This document shows, one piece after another, positions 22,208 through 35,500 of a stretch of 64,000 nt of DNA. Position 1 is the stretch's first letter, and each line of letters begins with the position of its first letter. This DNA is from Glandiceps talaboti. Lineage: Eukaryota; Hemichordata; Enteropneusta; Spengelidae. Where the stretch lies: assembly GCF_964340395.1 (NCBI RefSeq), contig NC_135553.1, positions 9,806,001 to 9,870,000 on the forward strand, in the 5' to 3' direction. The notes under the pieces were generated by a model that was not told the origin of the DNA, did no database searches, and worked only from the letters and a program-made list of their open reading frames with translations. A program made the translations under genes and the position numbers.

Positions 22208-24700
22208 TTTCCTGTCTGTTTGTATGTCTGTCTGTGTCAGTACACTTAGGCAAATCTAACATGTCTTACTCCAGATATCTTCACCGTTTTCCCCTCTTGA
22301 TTCTTTTTCACCTTGTCTCCTTACAAAACAGAAGCAGGATAACCTGAAACAATAAAATCTTACTGAAACTGTCAAATTTATCATCTGGTTCCACTAAAAT
22401 GTTACAAACATTGCTACATGTTACCTTTATCTTCCGACTAAGCTTAAGTATAATGTCTACATTTAATCCAATGGGATAATCGTTACAACTTACAGGTTAT
22501 TTATGTGTTAATCACTTAACAAAAGGTTTACATGTTATATGATTTGGCTATTATCTGCTTCGATAATGGTAGCTCATACAGTGTAAGAGTTTTAGCTATA
22601 TGATAAAATATAGCAATTTATGAAAAAAAAATTGCAGCGTAAGAGTTTTATCCCTATGATAAAATGTAACAATTTTTTTTGTTGCGTCATACAAAAAAAT
22701 GAACTAGTAACAGTGTAAGATTTTTGTCGAACATGTAACAGGTGATAAAATGTAGCAATGTTGGTAAGATTTTTGCCGACCCAGATGAGGTTCTATTTCA
22801 TGTTAAAGCCCCTCAAAAATGCTTGTTTCTGGTTAACACGTCGGTCTTTTTTGTGTTTGTCCAGCCCATGCAGTCTGCAGATCCGTGGGGAAAACACAAA
22901 AATAACCCTCCCTAATTCAGTGAAGACAACTGCAGAGCCAATCATGCTCACATACACACTTGCTCTAAAGTAGTAAATAACCAGATTTAAACTGAATGCC
23001 TTCCATAAGGATTTATGCAAGAAATTTAGCTCTATATCTGTGATTCGTCAAGTCCCAATGAAAGTTGTCAATAATGTTGTTCAAATGCCCGCCACGCCTC
23101 CTATTCTCAGCACAGGAAAGCTTGCCATCCTCGACTTCACTCAGCTTTCGTGATCCCCTACATACCCGGGATATGGCATGTGCGTGTTGAATTTCCTTCT
23201 GTCCCACCACGAGTTTGCACATTCTCAAGATTTTGTTGAGTGGCACACCCTCACTGTACACTAATTATATACAGGTCAATGTATAGGTCACCATTATTGG
23301 GTTCTAGGACCAACGCCCCCCCCCCCCCGACAAACACCCCCGGACAAATGCCCCCCTCCCCCGGACAAACGCCCCCGTATGACAAATGCCCCCTGGACAA
23401 ACGCCCACGGTAGGATTGTCATTGCCTACGGATAGAGATAAAAAAAAATCCAGATTTTGGGAGTACACTTACTTATGTTTTTATCACTTTTAATGTATAA
23501 CTGACGAATAAAATAGACAGAAGATGTTCAAAAAATGTTGAATTCGACCAAATAGGGCATGGTTTGGTTTTATCACTTTTATTGTACTATTACCAAAAGC
23601 GTGCTTATACAGTGATTTCGTGATAAAACCGTATTTTTAGTTTTAAGTACACCGCCTGAAATCACGTCTTTCAATCACACTATAGTAGAAATGCTAAGTA
23701 ACCCTAAAAAACAATGCCTTTCTTGGTTGAATTGTGAGCCATAGTCCTACCGTAGGCATTTGTTGGGGGGCATTTGTCTGGGGGCATTTGTCCGGGGGCA
23801 TTTGTCCGGGGGTGGGCGTTTGTCCTGTTACCCATTATTGATACATTGTCGCGAAATTTTCTTCATATTCTAGGCGAGGCTTGGTCTATTTTCCATATTT
23901 TGACCACACACATTTTGGTATAAATTATAGATTATTACACTTGATAAATATGTGAGAGTGTATTTATATCCCGAGATACACAGCTAATGAAATGATTATG
24001 TACAAGCCTTGCAACAAACAGCGGTAGTTTGTTATCGAGAGAAATCGGAAAAGAACATGGTAAAAAGGAGACGGTTCGAGTTCAATATGATACTTCCTAA
24101 ACTTCTAATCGAAAATCTAAAAAGACACGATTTCTCTTTATTCATCTGCACATCAGTGTGTGAAATTTGAAAATGATAAGTCCATATTTGACGAAATTGA
24201 ATCGATGATAAATATTTCCCCTATTTGTGAACTCCGCTCTCATTGTAAGCCTATTTTAAGGCCAAGAAAAAAAATTGTTTTCTGGTGAGTTTGAATCACT
24301 TAAATACCCTGCCTTGGTCTTCTTTTTTCTCAGCCAATGCAGAGTGCAGATCCAAGGGAAACACAAAATATGGTTGGCATGAAACCCCTGAAAACAGAGT
24401 CTTTCTCAGTAGTGTAGAGCACGAGTATAAAGTTGGCGTCAGATTCAGATTCGGATCTTAGGCCATCTGACACTCAATATAATGTTCATAAGATAACGCT
24501 ACCTGAATCTGAATCTGAATCTGACGCCAACTTTATACTCGTTCGATCGAGTAATTACTCAAACTGGTTATTAATATTCATCGGATTATTACCAAAACCT
24601 AATCAGTTCTTGCCATTACCCTACGGAATATGAAATTTCGTTTGAATTGATGCAGCCGTTTTTTCGGAAATGGTGATACAGACAGACAGACAGACAGACA

Positions 24701-24761
<61 letters not shown>

Positions 24762-25767
24762 TTCATCGGTATATTATAACCTTCCTTACGAAAGGTAAAA
24801 AGAACAGTAACTGCCATAAACAGTAAACGGAGTGACAGGTTTGTTGAGAATTTAAAAAATCGTGTCGTCGCACCGTTTTAGACAAAGTGTCCTGACCAGA
24901 AACAATTCTTTTTTTGGCCTAACTGGTTTCTGCTGTGAATATGAAGTGCCAAGTAATTCATGTTACAACCCCGTTTAAAAGTTACCGTTCAGTGAATCTG
25001 TTTGAGACAAACGCGCAGAAACATTATGCTACACCGTGGCGACGATAGCAAGATTGAATGAATACATAGTTTATTGCAACATTTTGTCTAAATGAAATGA
25101 ACTAACGTACCACCATGTAGGCATAAAATGCAGACGTCAACACATTTTTGGCATGCGTGTCTGCGTCTAGTTGCAGTACAATTAAATGGATTATTTCATA
25201 ATGGACAAAATGTACTAAAATTGCGATTGGTTTCTATATGGTTATATCGAACACAACCACTGAACGGTACATTGAAACGGCTTGTGTTTCTCCCTGCACT
25301 GAATTACACAGACCTAGCTGGTAATTTCTTAATCTTCTGTCATCAGTCTGACGTTTTTTTAGATTTCGAACTGCTCATCACGGATTCAACATGATATTCG
25401 CACATAATGTTTTGACTTAGACAATGCCCCGTTATTCAAGGTGAAGTTATTCAAATCGAAAGTTTATTTCATGACATTTGCAAATTTCAAATTATGGAAA
25501 CTTAATTGGTCATTAAATACAATCACAATTGAGTCGTGAATAAAGAAAGAACTCACACTGTGGCAAAGGTTTAGAACGAAAACAGGTTCATGTGGAGAAT
25601 ATTGTGAATGTATTAATATTGAAATTGACTCAGTCACAATGCTTGGATGGCGTTATGATGTATGACATCCATTTATATAAGATGACAATGACGCCGATGA
25701 CTGTTTCTGTGACGACGATGACGACGACGACGACGATGATGATGATAATGATGATGATGATGATGAC

Positions 25768-25803
<36 letters not shown>

Positions 25804-28800
25804 AATAGCGACGAAAACGGCAGTGGTGAGAAGGAAGTCATGATATTTCGTGTTCTGTTTGCCATGTGCAGACTAAATTCGCTCCGCTAAATAATTGAAA
25901 ATAACATTTCTTTTCCTAGTTACCATTTGTTTCAGTAAAAGAGGTTGCAAAAATCATTAATACTGCCGAGGCTGAACTCTCGAGAGAGAAAAAGAATGTC
26001 GAGTCATTCCCTAACGGTAAGTATCCTTCAGTGATATAAAATATTTTTTTGTTTGAGAGAGATTAGTAGACATTCGGATTGGCCGGGGATGGGGGGGGGG
26101 TGTCTGGCCGAATATGTAACAACTCACATGATACAACACTTACACCAAGAAAGAAATGTTTTGTTTCTCATCCTAGGGAAGATTCAAAAGTGATACGGTG
26201 ATGCGTTTGTACACTATTTTCAGACTGCATGGATTCTATGTATAGAAATCTCCATAAAAACTTGTTCATTTTATGAGAATGACGATAAAGCACTATATAA
26301 CTTTTATACTTAATCTGTACTTCATACATCATGATACCATATGCATGAGTTATTACTGCTTTGCCATGGTAACCAATTTGGCATGAATACATACATTCCT
26401 TTTTTTTTCTTTCTCCATGTAATGTAAGTGTAAGCTTGAGGTGTAAGGTTCCAATGGTTCCTAACAATCAGAAAAAGGTGCAAATTTCTTTTAATATATT
26501 ATATCAAGTGTGAACAGTGCATGTCAATAGTAATGTAATCCATCAGACACATTCACAGGTGCTTGTAAATGGATAATTCATTCAAGAAAAACACCCTGAT
26601 ATGCAAATTATGATTACATAGAATGCCACGAAAACACCAGAATTACAAAATATATTGATTACTAATGATTTATGTATGTACCAGAAATGGAAACACTACT
26701 GGTGCATGGTGATGACATCTGCTAACGACTAGTTTAACCTATTCTGCTACATATAAATTAAGACACTGATAGATTCGTTCTATGAAAAATAAACGATAAC
26801 ATAAGATACATATAGATAAAGATGCATAAAACCTATAAAATTTGCTAAATTGTTTGATTTCTATTGTTTGATTTTAGCTCCTACACTCTTTTATCTTGCT
26901 ATCACCACCTGCCATTCTCTACTATTTGGTATAATTGATGCTTCAAAGGCTGGTACATCGCAAGCAGTATATGAAGGTGGGACCATGAATATATTTGCCT
27001 ACTTGCAAGGCAACCAACCAAGTGTACCAGAAGTGACAACAGTTTACCAAACTTATCCGGGGTATCCAGGGTATCCTTCGTTTTTTACGGTATTTACTGG
27101 TTATGATCCATGTGACGTAGTGGTGCTAAATGTGACCCTGACGAACATCGATCTCTCTTTTGAGACTAGGGGTACATTTGAACATCAAATAGGCAAGTAT
27201 TGTCTTTTCTGCATTTAGGGAGCGATCAGTTTTTACGGCCGGGGTGGGGGCAAATCAGAGGGGGGTGTCACCTTAATTTGGGACTCAAAGAAGGGGGGGT
27301 CATCAATTTTACGAAGTTAATAAAGGGGGGGGGGGTCACCTTGTTTTCAACTAAACAAAATCATGAGCCACGCTCCTATACTTAAATGTCCATACATTTA
27401 ATATCATAACTAGGCCAAAACCCCTAAGCTCGCACAGCTGGGTAAATTCATTTTTGAGCGGCTGCCTCATGATGATATGATAGATAGCACTCTCGGCGTG
27501 GATAAACCAACAAAAAACATCGCATAGTATATAGTACTCGCATGTGTACTAGTCATTGAGCTGCTATGCTGCCGCTTGCGGGTGCTGTGTGAGCAATTAA
27601 ACAAAAAAATGTATGTGCATAAAATAAACCATAAGCAAATAGCTATAAATATACATTCAAATATAACATAAACTCTGTCTCTTGATACATGATCCAATAC
27701 ATATGGTATGGCATCACAACACTGCACCATGGCCACCTTTAAGTAAGTTATTTGTTAGAAATGACTTCTCGCTATTGCACGCCATGAGTTGCATTGTTTC
27801 ATCTTGTGGTAGAAAAACTTGCATGTGTAGCTGTACATGTAACACCAAATCTGTTCCTCCATTGACCTGAACATGTGGAATTGTGCATAAACATAACCAA
27901 TTTAGGATACTTTGAAATAATATGTGGCAAACACTGTGACTGAAAATGCCTGACCCAGCCTGTGTCTAGGTATTGGATATTCAATGTCCATGTATATAGT
28001 TAGTCTAGTTCCTATATATGTTTGTACATCTAGTGTATGATAACTACAATCATCTCCATCAGAAGTCCAAAATTGATTTATGGTTGAGATCAATAGTTCA
28101 ATGTAGGGTAAAAACTAAATTCTTTTAGTGTAGGGTGGGGTAAGAGGAGGTATTTTATAATGAAATCTGTTTTGTACCCCAATACAAACAGTTCTAAAAA
28201 TGTCAGATTGAAAAATGGGAAAAAATTTGTTATGCATGGCACTAAAATATATTTATTGTGCATATAAAAGAGCTATTTTTCCTCACTGCTTTGTATTCAT
28301 AGCACTACATAATTACTACATACTGATTTGAAATTGATTGTGCTGTGTGCAACAATTTTACCAATTTAGTTAGAAGGGGATGGAGAAGGGGTTCTGAGGC
28401 CTTACTAAAAGAATAAGTTTTTTACCTACTGATCACACCCCTAATGTGTTGATTTATCATACATGTACAAACTATTGAACTGTTACTTGGCATAGCTATG
28501 GTACGAACTACATGTCTTATCAAAAGTTACTTTTCTGTGTTTGTGTTTCACTTCTTCTCTGATACCTGTGACCATGACCATCACCAAGTTTAATACATGT
28601 TACCAGGCTACATGTGAAACCCCCTTTTGTCTTGCTGTTGTTTTACACCATAAACTACAAGAAAGAAATATATTCCAAGGTGAACACAGTATTAATCGGA
28701 TTCTCGGAGAATATATATTATGTGAATGACTGATAAACAAAGTTATAAAGACAGACTTGTTTGATGATGATCTATTAAAGGGCTACTTACTGTAGCCAGA

Positions 28801-31800
28801 ACTTCTATAGTACTGACACAGTGCAAAGTTAGGAGGAAAATTAGATTTTACATCTCCCCTTGAATATCTAGTATCCACATTGAGTGACTGTATACTGCGA
28901 GTAACATTTTGTCAGCAGATCATAATATTACATTTCCTTAGTATTATAATGTATTTATTTTCAAGGCTATCATCACAGGGTAACGGACAAATAATCAGTT
29001 TTGTACTCGCGATTTTCCGGATTTCTAATATTATTTTCTGTATATTTCAAATAAAGTTTTAAATACTGCTTCCTCTCAGTAACCGTGTTACCTCCATTAG
29101 TCGGATCAGTGGATGTTTACACTCATGGCTTAATGCGTTAATTGGGCAAATAACTAGAGTTTGTTCTTGAATTAGTAAGCTAATAATTAATGCAAAGCTG
29201 ATAAACTCCGATAAGACATTGATATCAGGTAGGAAATAGAAAGAAAAAACAGTGAGAGGAAACTTTATTTGAAATATACAGAAAATAATATTAGAAATCC
29301 GGAAAATCGTAAGAACAAAACTGATTATTTGTCCTTTTCCCTGTGCTATCATGTTGCCAGCAATATACTGGACAACATAGCCAATAGTAAGTGAATTGAA
29401 TTAGTAATCTAGTTTAGAAACTGCAGTAGTACAGAAAACATTTTTATGACATTTTTTTAATTTCTATTTTGTAACCAATGATATTTATCACATTTCATTA
29501 TTCAAAACCTTTCAAAAATATTTTGGTTAAAATTAGCAGTGTGGTCAATGAATGGGATGGGGGTTGGCGTTTTGAGTCAGTGCCATGATTAAACTGAACA
29601 ATTACGAAAAGGACAAACAAGTGCCTTGAGGAGTGCAAACGTGTACATGTACATGTATGGAAAGCCGCAGTTGTGTTAAGTCTAAAGAAAGCAATCAACT
29701 ATATGATGTGAACATATCTTTATATGATGTAAACAATTCATTACATGATGCAAGTACATCATTATGTGTGACAGTTATTGACATCGGTTTACAAGTATAT
29801 TAACTCCATTTGTAATATTGTACTTGATAATTAGCTGAATTAATCAATATTAATAGTTCACTCAATCTAAGAGATATCCTAGAACTTTTGGTTACTAAAC
29901 CATGAATATTTTGTATGTCCGTGAACAGACAATCACACATCTCATAGGGTTCCTATCTAAAGAGCTTTATACATGTGAAACAATGGATTTTGGTTAGCAA
30001 TTTACCAGATACACTTAAAATTACTGGAAATGTAACATGTAAAATTAACTATGCAGTGTGCGGTATTATGCTTTGAGAATAGAGTGTCTTTTGCAAGAAC
30101 AAAAAGAGTGTTTTTTGTCAACAGATGGGGGGGGGGTCATTGTGTTTTTTTATTTGTCAGAGGGGGGGGTGGATTATTTTGTGGATGAATTGCAGGGGGG
30201 GTCATTATTTTTAAGTTCAACATGAACAAAAAGTCACCGGCCCACCCCCGGCCGTAAAAACTGATCGCTCCCTTAGGCTCATGTCTGGACTCGCTACCCC
30301 TAACGTTTTAATACTAAGAATTCTGTGACAAGCTCAACAAACACATTTTTTATGTTCCAAGATCAAGTCAAAATGTCTGCACTGGTTTCTGTTTCTCTAG
30401 ATTAAAATTGCGAGAATGAATGTTTATGGAATGTGGGTTTTTCACAGACGTCTCCTCAGTGCGACACGTGACATTAACCCATTGCAGTACAGCCATGATG
30501 ATGTTGACAAGACGTCGGCGAAAATTTTGGGATTTGCTTCCAAGAGATGTTTTGACTCTACGAGTATAAATTTCAATAGTTACAACTATATTTGAAATGT
30601 TATCGGTATCTTAATTTCAATCTACTTGTCATTCGTCATTTTGTCATTCTTGCTAAAAAGGCAAGGCTTGGAGCAGGACGAGTTGAGGTGTAAAAAAAAC
30701 AGTTGTCTGGCAGGGCTATGGAAAAATTTAGTCTAGAACAAAAGAATGATAAGATCACACTACTGCGGGGACAGGGGATTGAATCCCTGGCCTTTAACTT
30801 TAAAAGGTACACGCTTTGTCATAAAGCTTAGCATTTGGGTGTTCGAGACACACATAAGCCTTGTTTGAGACACACTGAATCCTGGTCGTAAGAGCTTAGC
30901 ATTTGACGTTTTATGCTACAATTTACTCTAAAACAGAACACATCAAAAGATGCGTTAGTCGGAGGCGACTTCTTCAAAGCATCCTGCCTTACACACAGTT
31001 ACAATTTCGTGTGGTGTCTAAGACACACAAACTTCTGGGCTGTTAAACAGAGTAAATAGTTGATATTAACTCTCAAATGCTAAGCATTTATGAACATCAG
31101 AAGATGCCGCTTTCAACGTGGAAGAGAGCACTCGAGCAGTCAGTAGACGTCTATACGTGACAGTGTTTTCAAGTGACCATCCCGCTTTCCACTGATATTT
31201 CTTGTGTCTCCTTTTTAACCCCTCTTTCGCTGTGTCTTTTCGTGCAGTACGTACATTCAGTGTCTACATCAAATTTTAATCAGATTTAAACTGAATGCCT
31301 TCCGTAAGAAATTTCATGATTTATGCAAGAAATTTAGCTCTATATCTGTGATTTGTCAAGCTTTCGTGATCCCCTACATACCCGGGATATGGCATGTGCG
31401 TGTTGAACTACCTTCTGTCCCACCACTACTCAAGATTTTGTTGAGTGGCGCGCCCTCACTGTACACTAATTATATAGAGGTCAATGTATAGGTCACCATT
31501 ATTGATACATAGTCGCAAAATTTTCTTCATAGGCTAGGCGAGGCTTGGTCTATTTTCCATATTTTGACCACACACATTTGGGCATAAATTATAGATTATT
31601 ACACTTGATAAATATGTGAGAGTGTATTTATATCCTGAGATACAGCACTAGATCAATGATTATGTACAAGCCTTGCAATTAACAAACAGCAGTAGTTTGT
31701 TATCGAGAGAAATCAGAAAAGAACATGGTAAAAGGGAGACGGTTCGAGGTCAATATAATACTTCCTAAACTTTTAATTGAAAATCTAAAAAGACACGATT

Positions 31801-32505
31801 TCTCTTTATTCATCTGCGCATTAGTGTGTGAAATTTGAAAACGATAAGTCCATATTTGAAATTGAAACGATGATAAATATTCCACCTGTTTGTGAACTCC
31901 GCGGTCATTGTAAACCTATTTTAAGGCCAAGAAAAAAATTGTTTTCTGGTGAGTTTGAATCAAGTTAAATACCCTGCCTCAGTCTTTTTTTTCTCGTGTT
32001 TGTCCAGCCAATGCAGAGTGCAGATCCAAGGGAAACACAAAATAAGGTTGGCACATATGAAACCCCTGAAAACAGTCTTTCTCAGTGTAGAGCTATGTAG
32101 AGCATGAGTATAAAGTTGGTGTCAAATTCAGATTCAGGTAGTGTCATATTGAGCGTCAGATAGCCTCAGATTCGAATACACTCGACGACAGTGAAGCAGA
32201 ATCCTTCCCTGTAGTCTCAACAGTATTATTTCAGGTTTGAGTCCGTTGGGTGTCTTCGGATCTGAGGCCATCTGATGCTCAATATAACATTCATAAGATA
32301 ACGCTACCTGAATCTGAATCTGAATCTGACGACAACTTTATACTCATTCAATTGATTAATTACTCAAACTGGTCATTAATATTCATCAGATTGTTACCAA
32401 AACCTAATCAGTTCTGGCCATTACCCTACGGAACATGTCTATGAAATTACGTTTGAATTGATGCAGCTGTTTTTTCGGAAATGGTGATACAGACAGACAG
32501 ACAGA

Positions 32506-32538
<33 letters not shown>

Positions 32539-35500
32539 CCATAAACTTTATCGCTATATTAAGACCTTCCTTACGGAAAGTAAAAAGTGGTGTATGATAC
32601 AGAGCCGTAGCCTGACCAAATTGCCAAGGGGGGGGGGGGGGGGGGGGGGCAGAACTTTGCCTTAGTGCAATCTTGCATTCAAAATTTAGAAAAGTTAATT
32701 TACATAAATTTGCATGCAATTTACATAATATATATTTTAGCATACCTAATTAAATATCATATGTAAGGTCAGAAAAAATAAAAAAATGCTGGTCAACAGG
32801 TAACCTAACCCACCACATTGGGTAAGTAGGTCGATTTCATTTTTTCACAATGCTTGACAAGGATAAAACAAACCATATATAATGATAGCAAAATATTTCA
32901 GGTCGAGTTAAGATAGAACTTATTCAGTCATCTTGATACTATCTCATGCAATTTGTCTGCATAGCTACAGTTAGGAAATGTACACAATTTACGGTTAAAC
33001 AAATGGTGTAGTTCCTCTAACCCTCTCTTCTAAAGAAAATGTAAAGCCCCGCCAATTGAAACTCAAGCGTTATTTTAGCCACCCCTTCTGTCACCTACAC
33101 TACAGTGGAGATATAAAATTATATGGTACAATGATGCATTGGAAGGAGACAACTCCAAAGGTGAAAAAATTGAAAATAAGACAGTGTAGGAGGCCATTTA
33201 AAATATCAAACCATAGACATAATAAAATACAAGAATTGAAACAATTATGCTATGTATTACATATTATTTGAAAGTGTATTTTGTTGTGGCAAAGCTGAAA
33301 GATATTATGCGGATGTGCACATGGTAAATGACTTCTCCTGAAGTTTAATTCGGTTCAAAGTAGTTGCCGAAAAGATGTCACATTCAAAGTAAAAAAAAAT
33401 GGATGGTGCTTTCTCAAATAAGTAACACAACAAAATAAACATTTTCTTTACCCAACTCCCAAAACTGTTATGGCCTCGTTTATGTTGGAACCCAAGGTGA
33501 ACTCAGTGAATTCTCCTTGTCATTGTCATTATAATGGAAATTGAAGTTTGGATTTTGATGTCGAAGGTACAGCTCTGTTTACAAATTCAACGCCATTCTT
33601 TCCATAGCAAATTGTCGCTTCATAATGAATTGCGGAATAACGTTAGTGTCAGTGTGCAATGAGATAATCATATCAAACAACATTTTAACCGAAGAAAACG
33701 TCGAACACAATTATTGAAAGAAATATCTTCAAATAGTGGATCTTAAACTGCGTACCTAGTTTAATAGTTTTTCAGGGGCACCAAATATTCCAAAAAGAGA
33801 TCTGCCGTTTTATCAGTATGAAATGTTTTAATATAAGGAACAAGATGTAAATGAGATCGAGCGCATCTTCGGAGTCACTGCATGCAGCATAGCAGGCGAC
33901 CTCACGTTGAACGACTTTTTACGTCTTTTTTTTTTAGTTTCACACGCTGACATTATAATTGCGACTTACTATCTTCAAATGAAGGATAGACTTCCAAGAC
34001 TACTGTTACTCACGGAAAATGCACAGTACATGTGCGCATTTCTTTTGTACTTTCGCGCACAAAGAATGTTTGATTTTAATTTGCTGCAAAAAGTTCAAAT
34101 TTTTAACTGGACACATTTTTATTCAAAGTTAAGCCAGGGTACAATAGCGATATAAGATACATATTAGCCAGGGGTCAGCAGTGTACAGTCACTTTAGTGA
34201 ACTATCCATTTAAAACGCGCATGCTAGGAATCGTTACGTAAATAACGATTTTAATAGCATCATCGAAAACACCCGTCGTGAAGACTGCCTGTACTGTCAA
34301 TCTATGTTGACAACCGTTTGATGCGTTCTGTTTTAGAGTAAATTGTTGCAGAAAATCCCCAAATGCTAAGCTCTTATGACCAGGATTCAGTGTGTTTCAA
34401 ACACCTCAATTCTGGTCATAAGAGCTTAGCTTTTGGGTGTTTTCTGCAACAATATACTCTAAAATAGAAGACATCAAGGGTTGCGTCAACCACACTCGAT
34501 ACAGACCTATGGTGGTGTGGTTTCGCCTGGACCGTTTGTTTTGTCGCCTCTAACTGACGCATCTTTTGATATGTCCTGTTTTACAGTAAATTGTTGCACA
34601 AAACGGCAAATGCTAAGCTCTTTTTACCAGGATTGTGTGTGTCTCAAACACCCAAATGCTAAGCTTTTATGACAAAGAGTGTAATAAATGGATAACCAAG
34701 ACAATGCATGGGTTATCGCACTACAGCAATAATTCAGTAATCTTAATATAGAACGGAAGAACGTCTGGTTGGTTGGTTGGTTGGTTGGTTGGTTGATTGG
34801 TTGGTGTGTTAGTTATAATCAAAGTTTATGTATAAAAAGAAAAAATGATTCTGTAAACATTCAATGACATGTCTATTTTATATTTTAGTCAATTAATAGT
34901 GTGGAAAAAACTCTTCTCTTAACACGGCCCTACATCTGTCCAACCACAGGTTGTCCATGTGATGAAGGCGATGGTTATGGTGATCCCCACTTTAAAAACT
35001 TTGATGGGAGTACAGTCGATAATGAGGGGCAATGCGATTACGTTCTGGCAGAAGACTACGTAGATCACACTTTCAAAGTCTTAGTCAAGCAAGCCCGTTT
35101 GCGCAATGGCCACCGGGGGAGTAGAATACAGGCAGTCAAAGTTGACATTGATGAACATGTTATCATAATCAATGAAAATCATGCCACTAAGGTAAGATTG
35201 TCCGGACATTACATCAAAACATGACGAAGTCGGTGAAAAAACAGCTATATTAAATTAAAGCGTCTCCCCTTTTACGCCTAAACGGTTCAAATAACTTGTC
35301 AAGTAGCAGGGAAAGACTGCTGGTACACAGGAAAAGTGATATCCTATGTGATTATGGCATCTTTCTGTCAAATGTTAACGAAGCTACGATGGGTGTATTT
35401 TGAACGTATATAATGGCGCTGTTGGATGCATTGATCTAACGAACTATGTCACAAAAGCTCGGACTAGATATATATTTAGTCCATGTATTTTGATACACGT

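Larger units (their letters stand above)
30810..34681. mobile_element. TA-flanked foldback element, 3872 bp, in gene B intron 3
   Basis: The left end reads CACGCTTTGTCATAAAGC and the right end is the inverse of CACTCTTTGTCATAAAAGC. Both are followed inward by TTAGCATTTGGGTGTT. TA borders lie at 30808-30809 and 34682-34683. Gene A has TTAAAAGATAATCAATGG with a single TA at 6365. Several more inverted copies of the terminal phrase (CTAAGCTCTTATGACCAGGA) lie at 34340-34680. A copy of R1 is inside. The TA target suggests a Tc1/mariner-type mechanism, but no transposase is seen. Confidence 0.75.
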
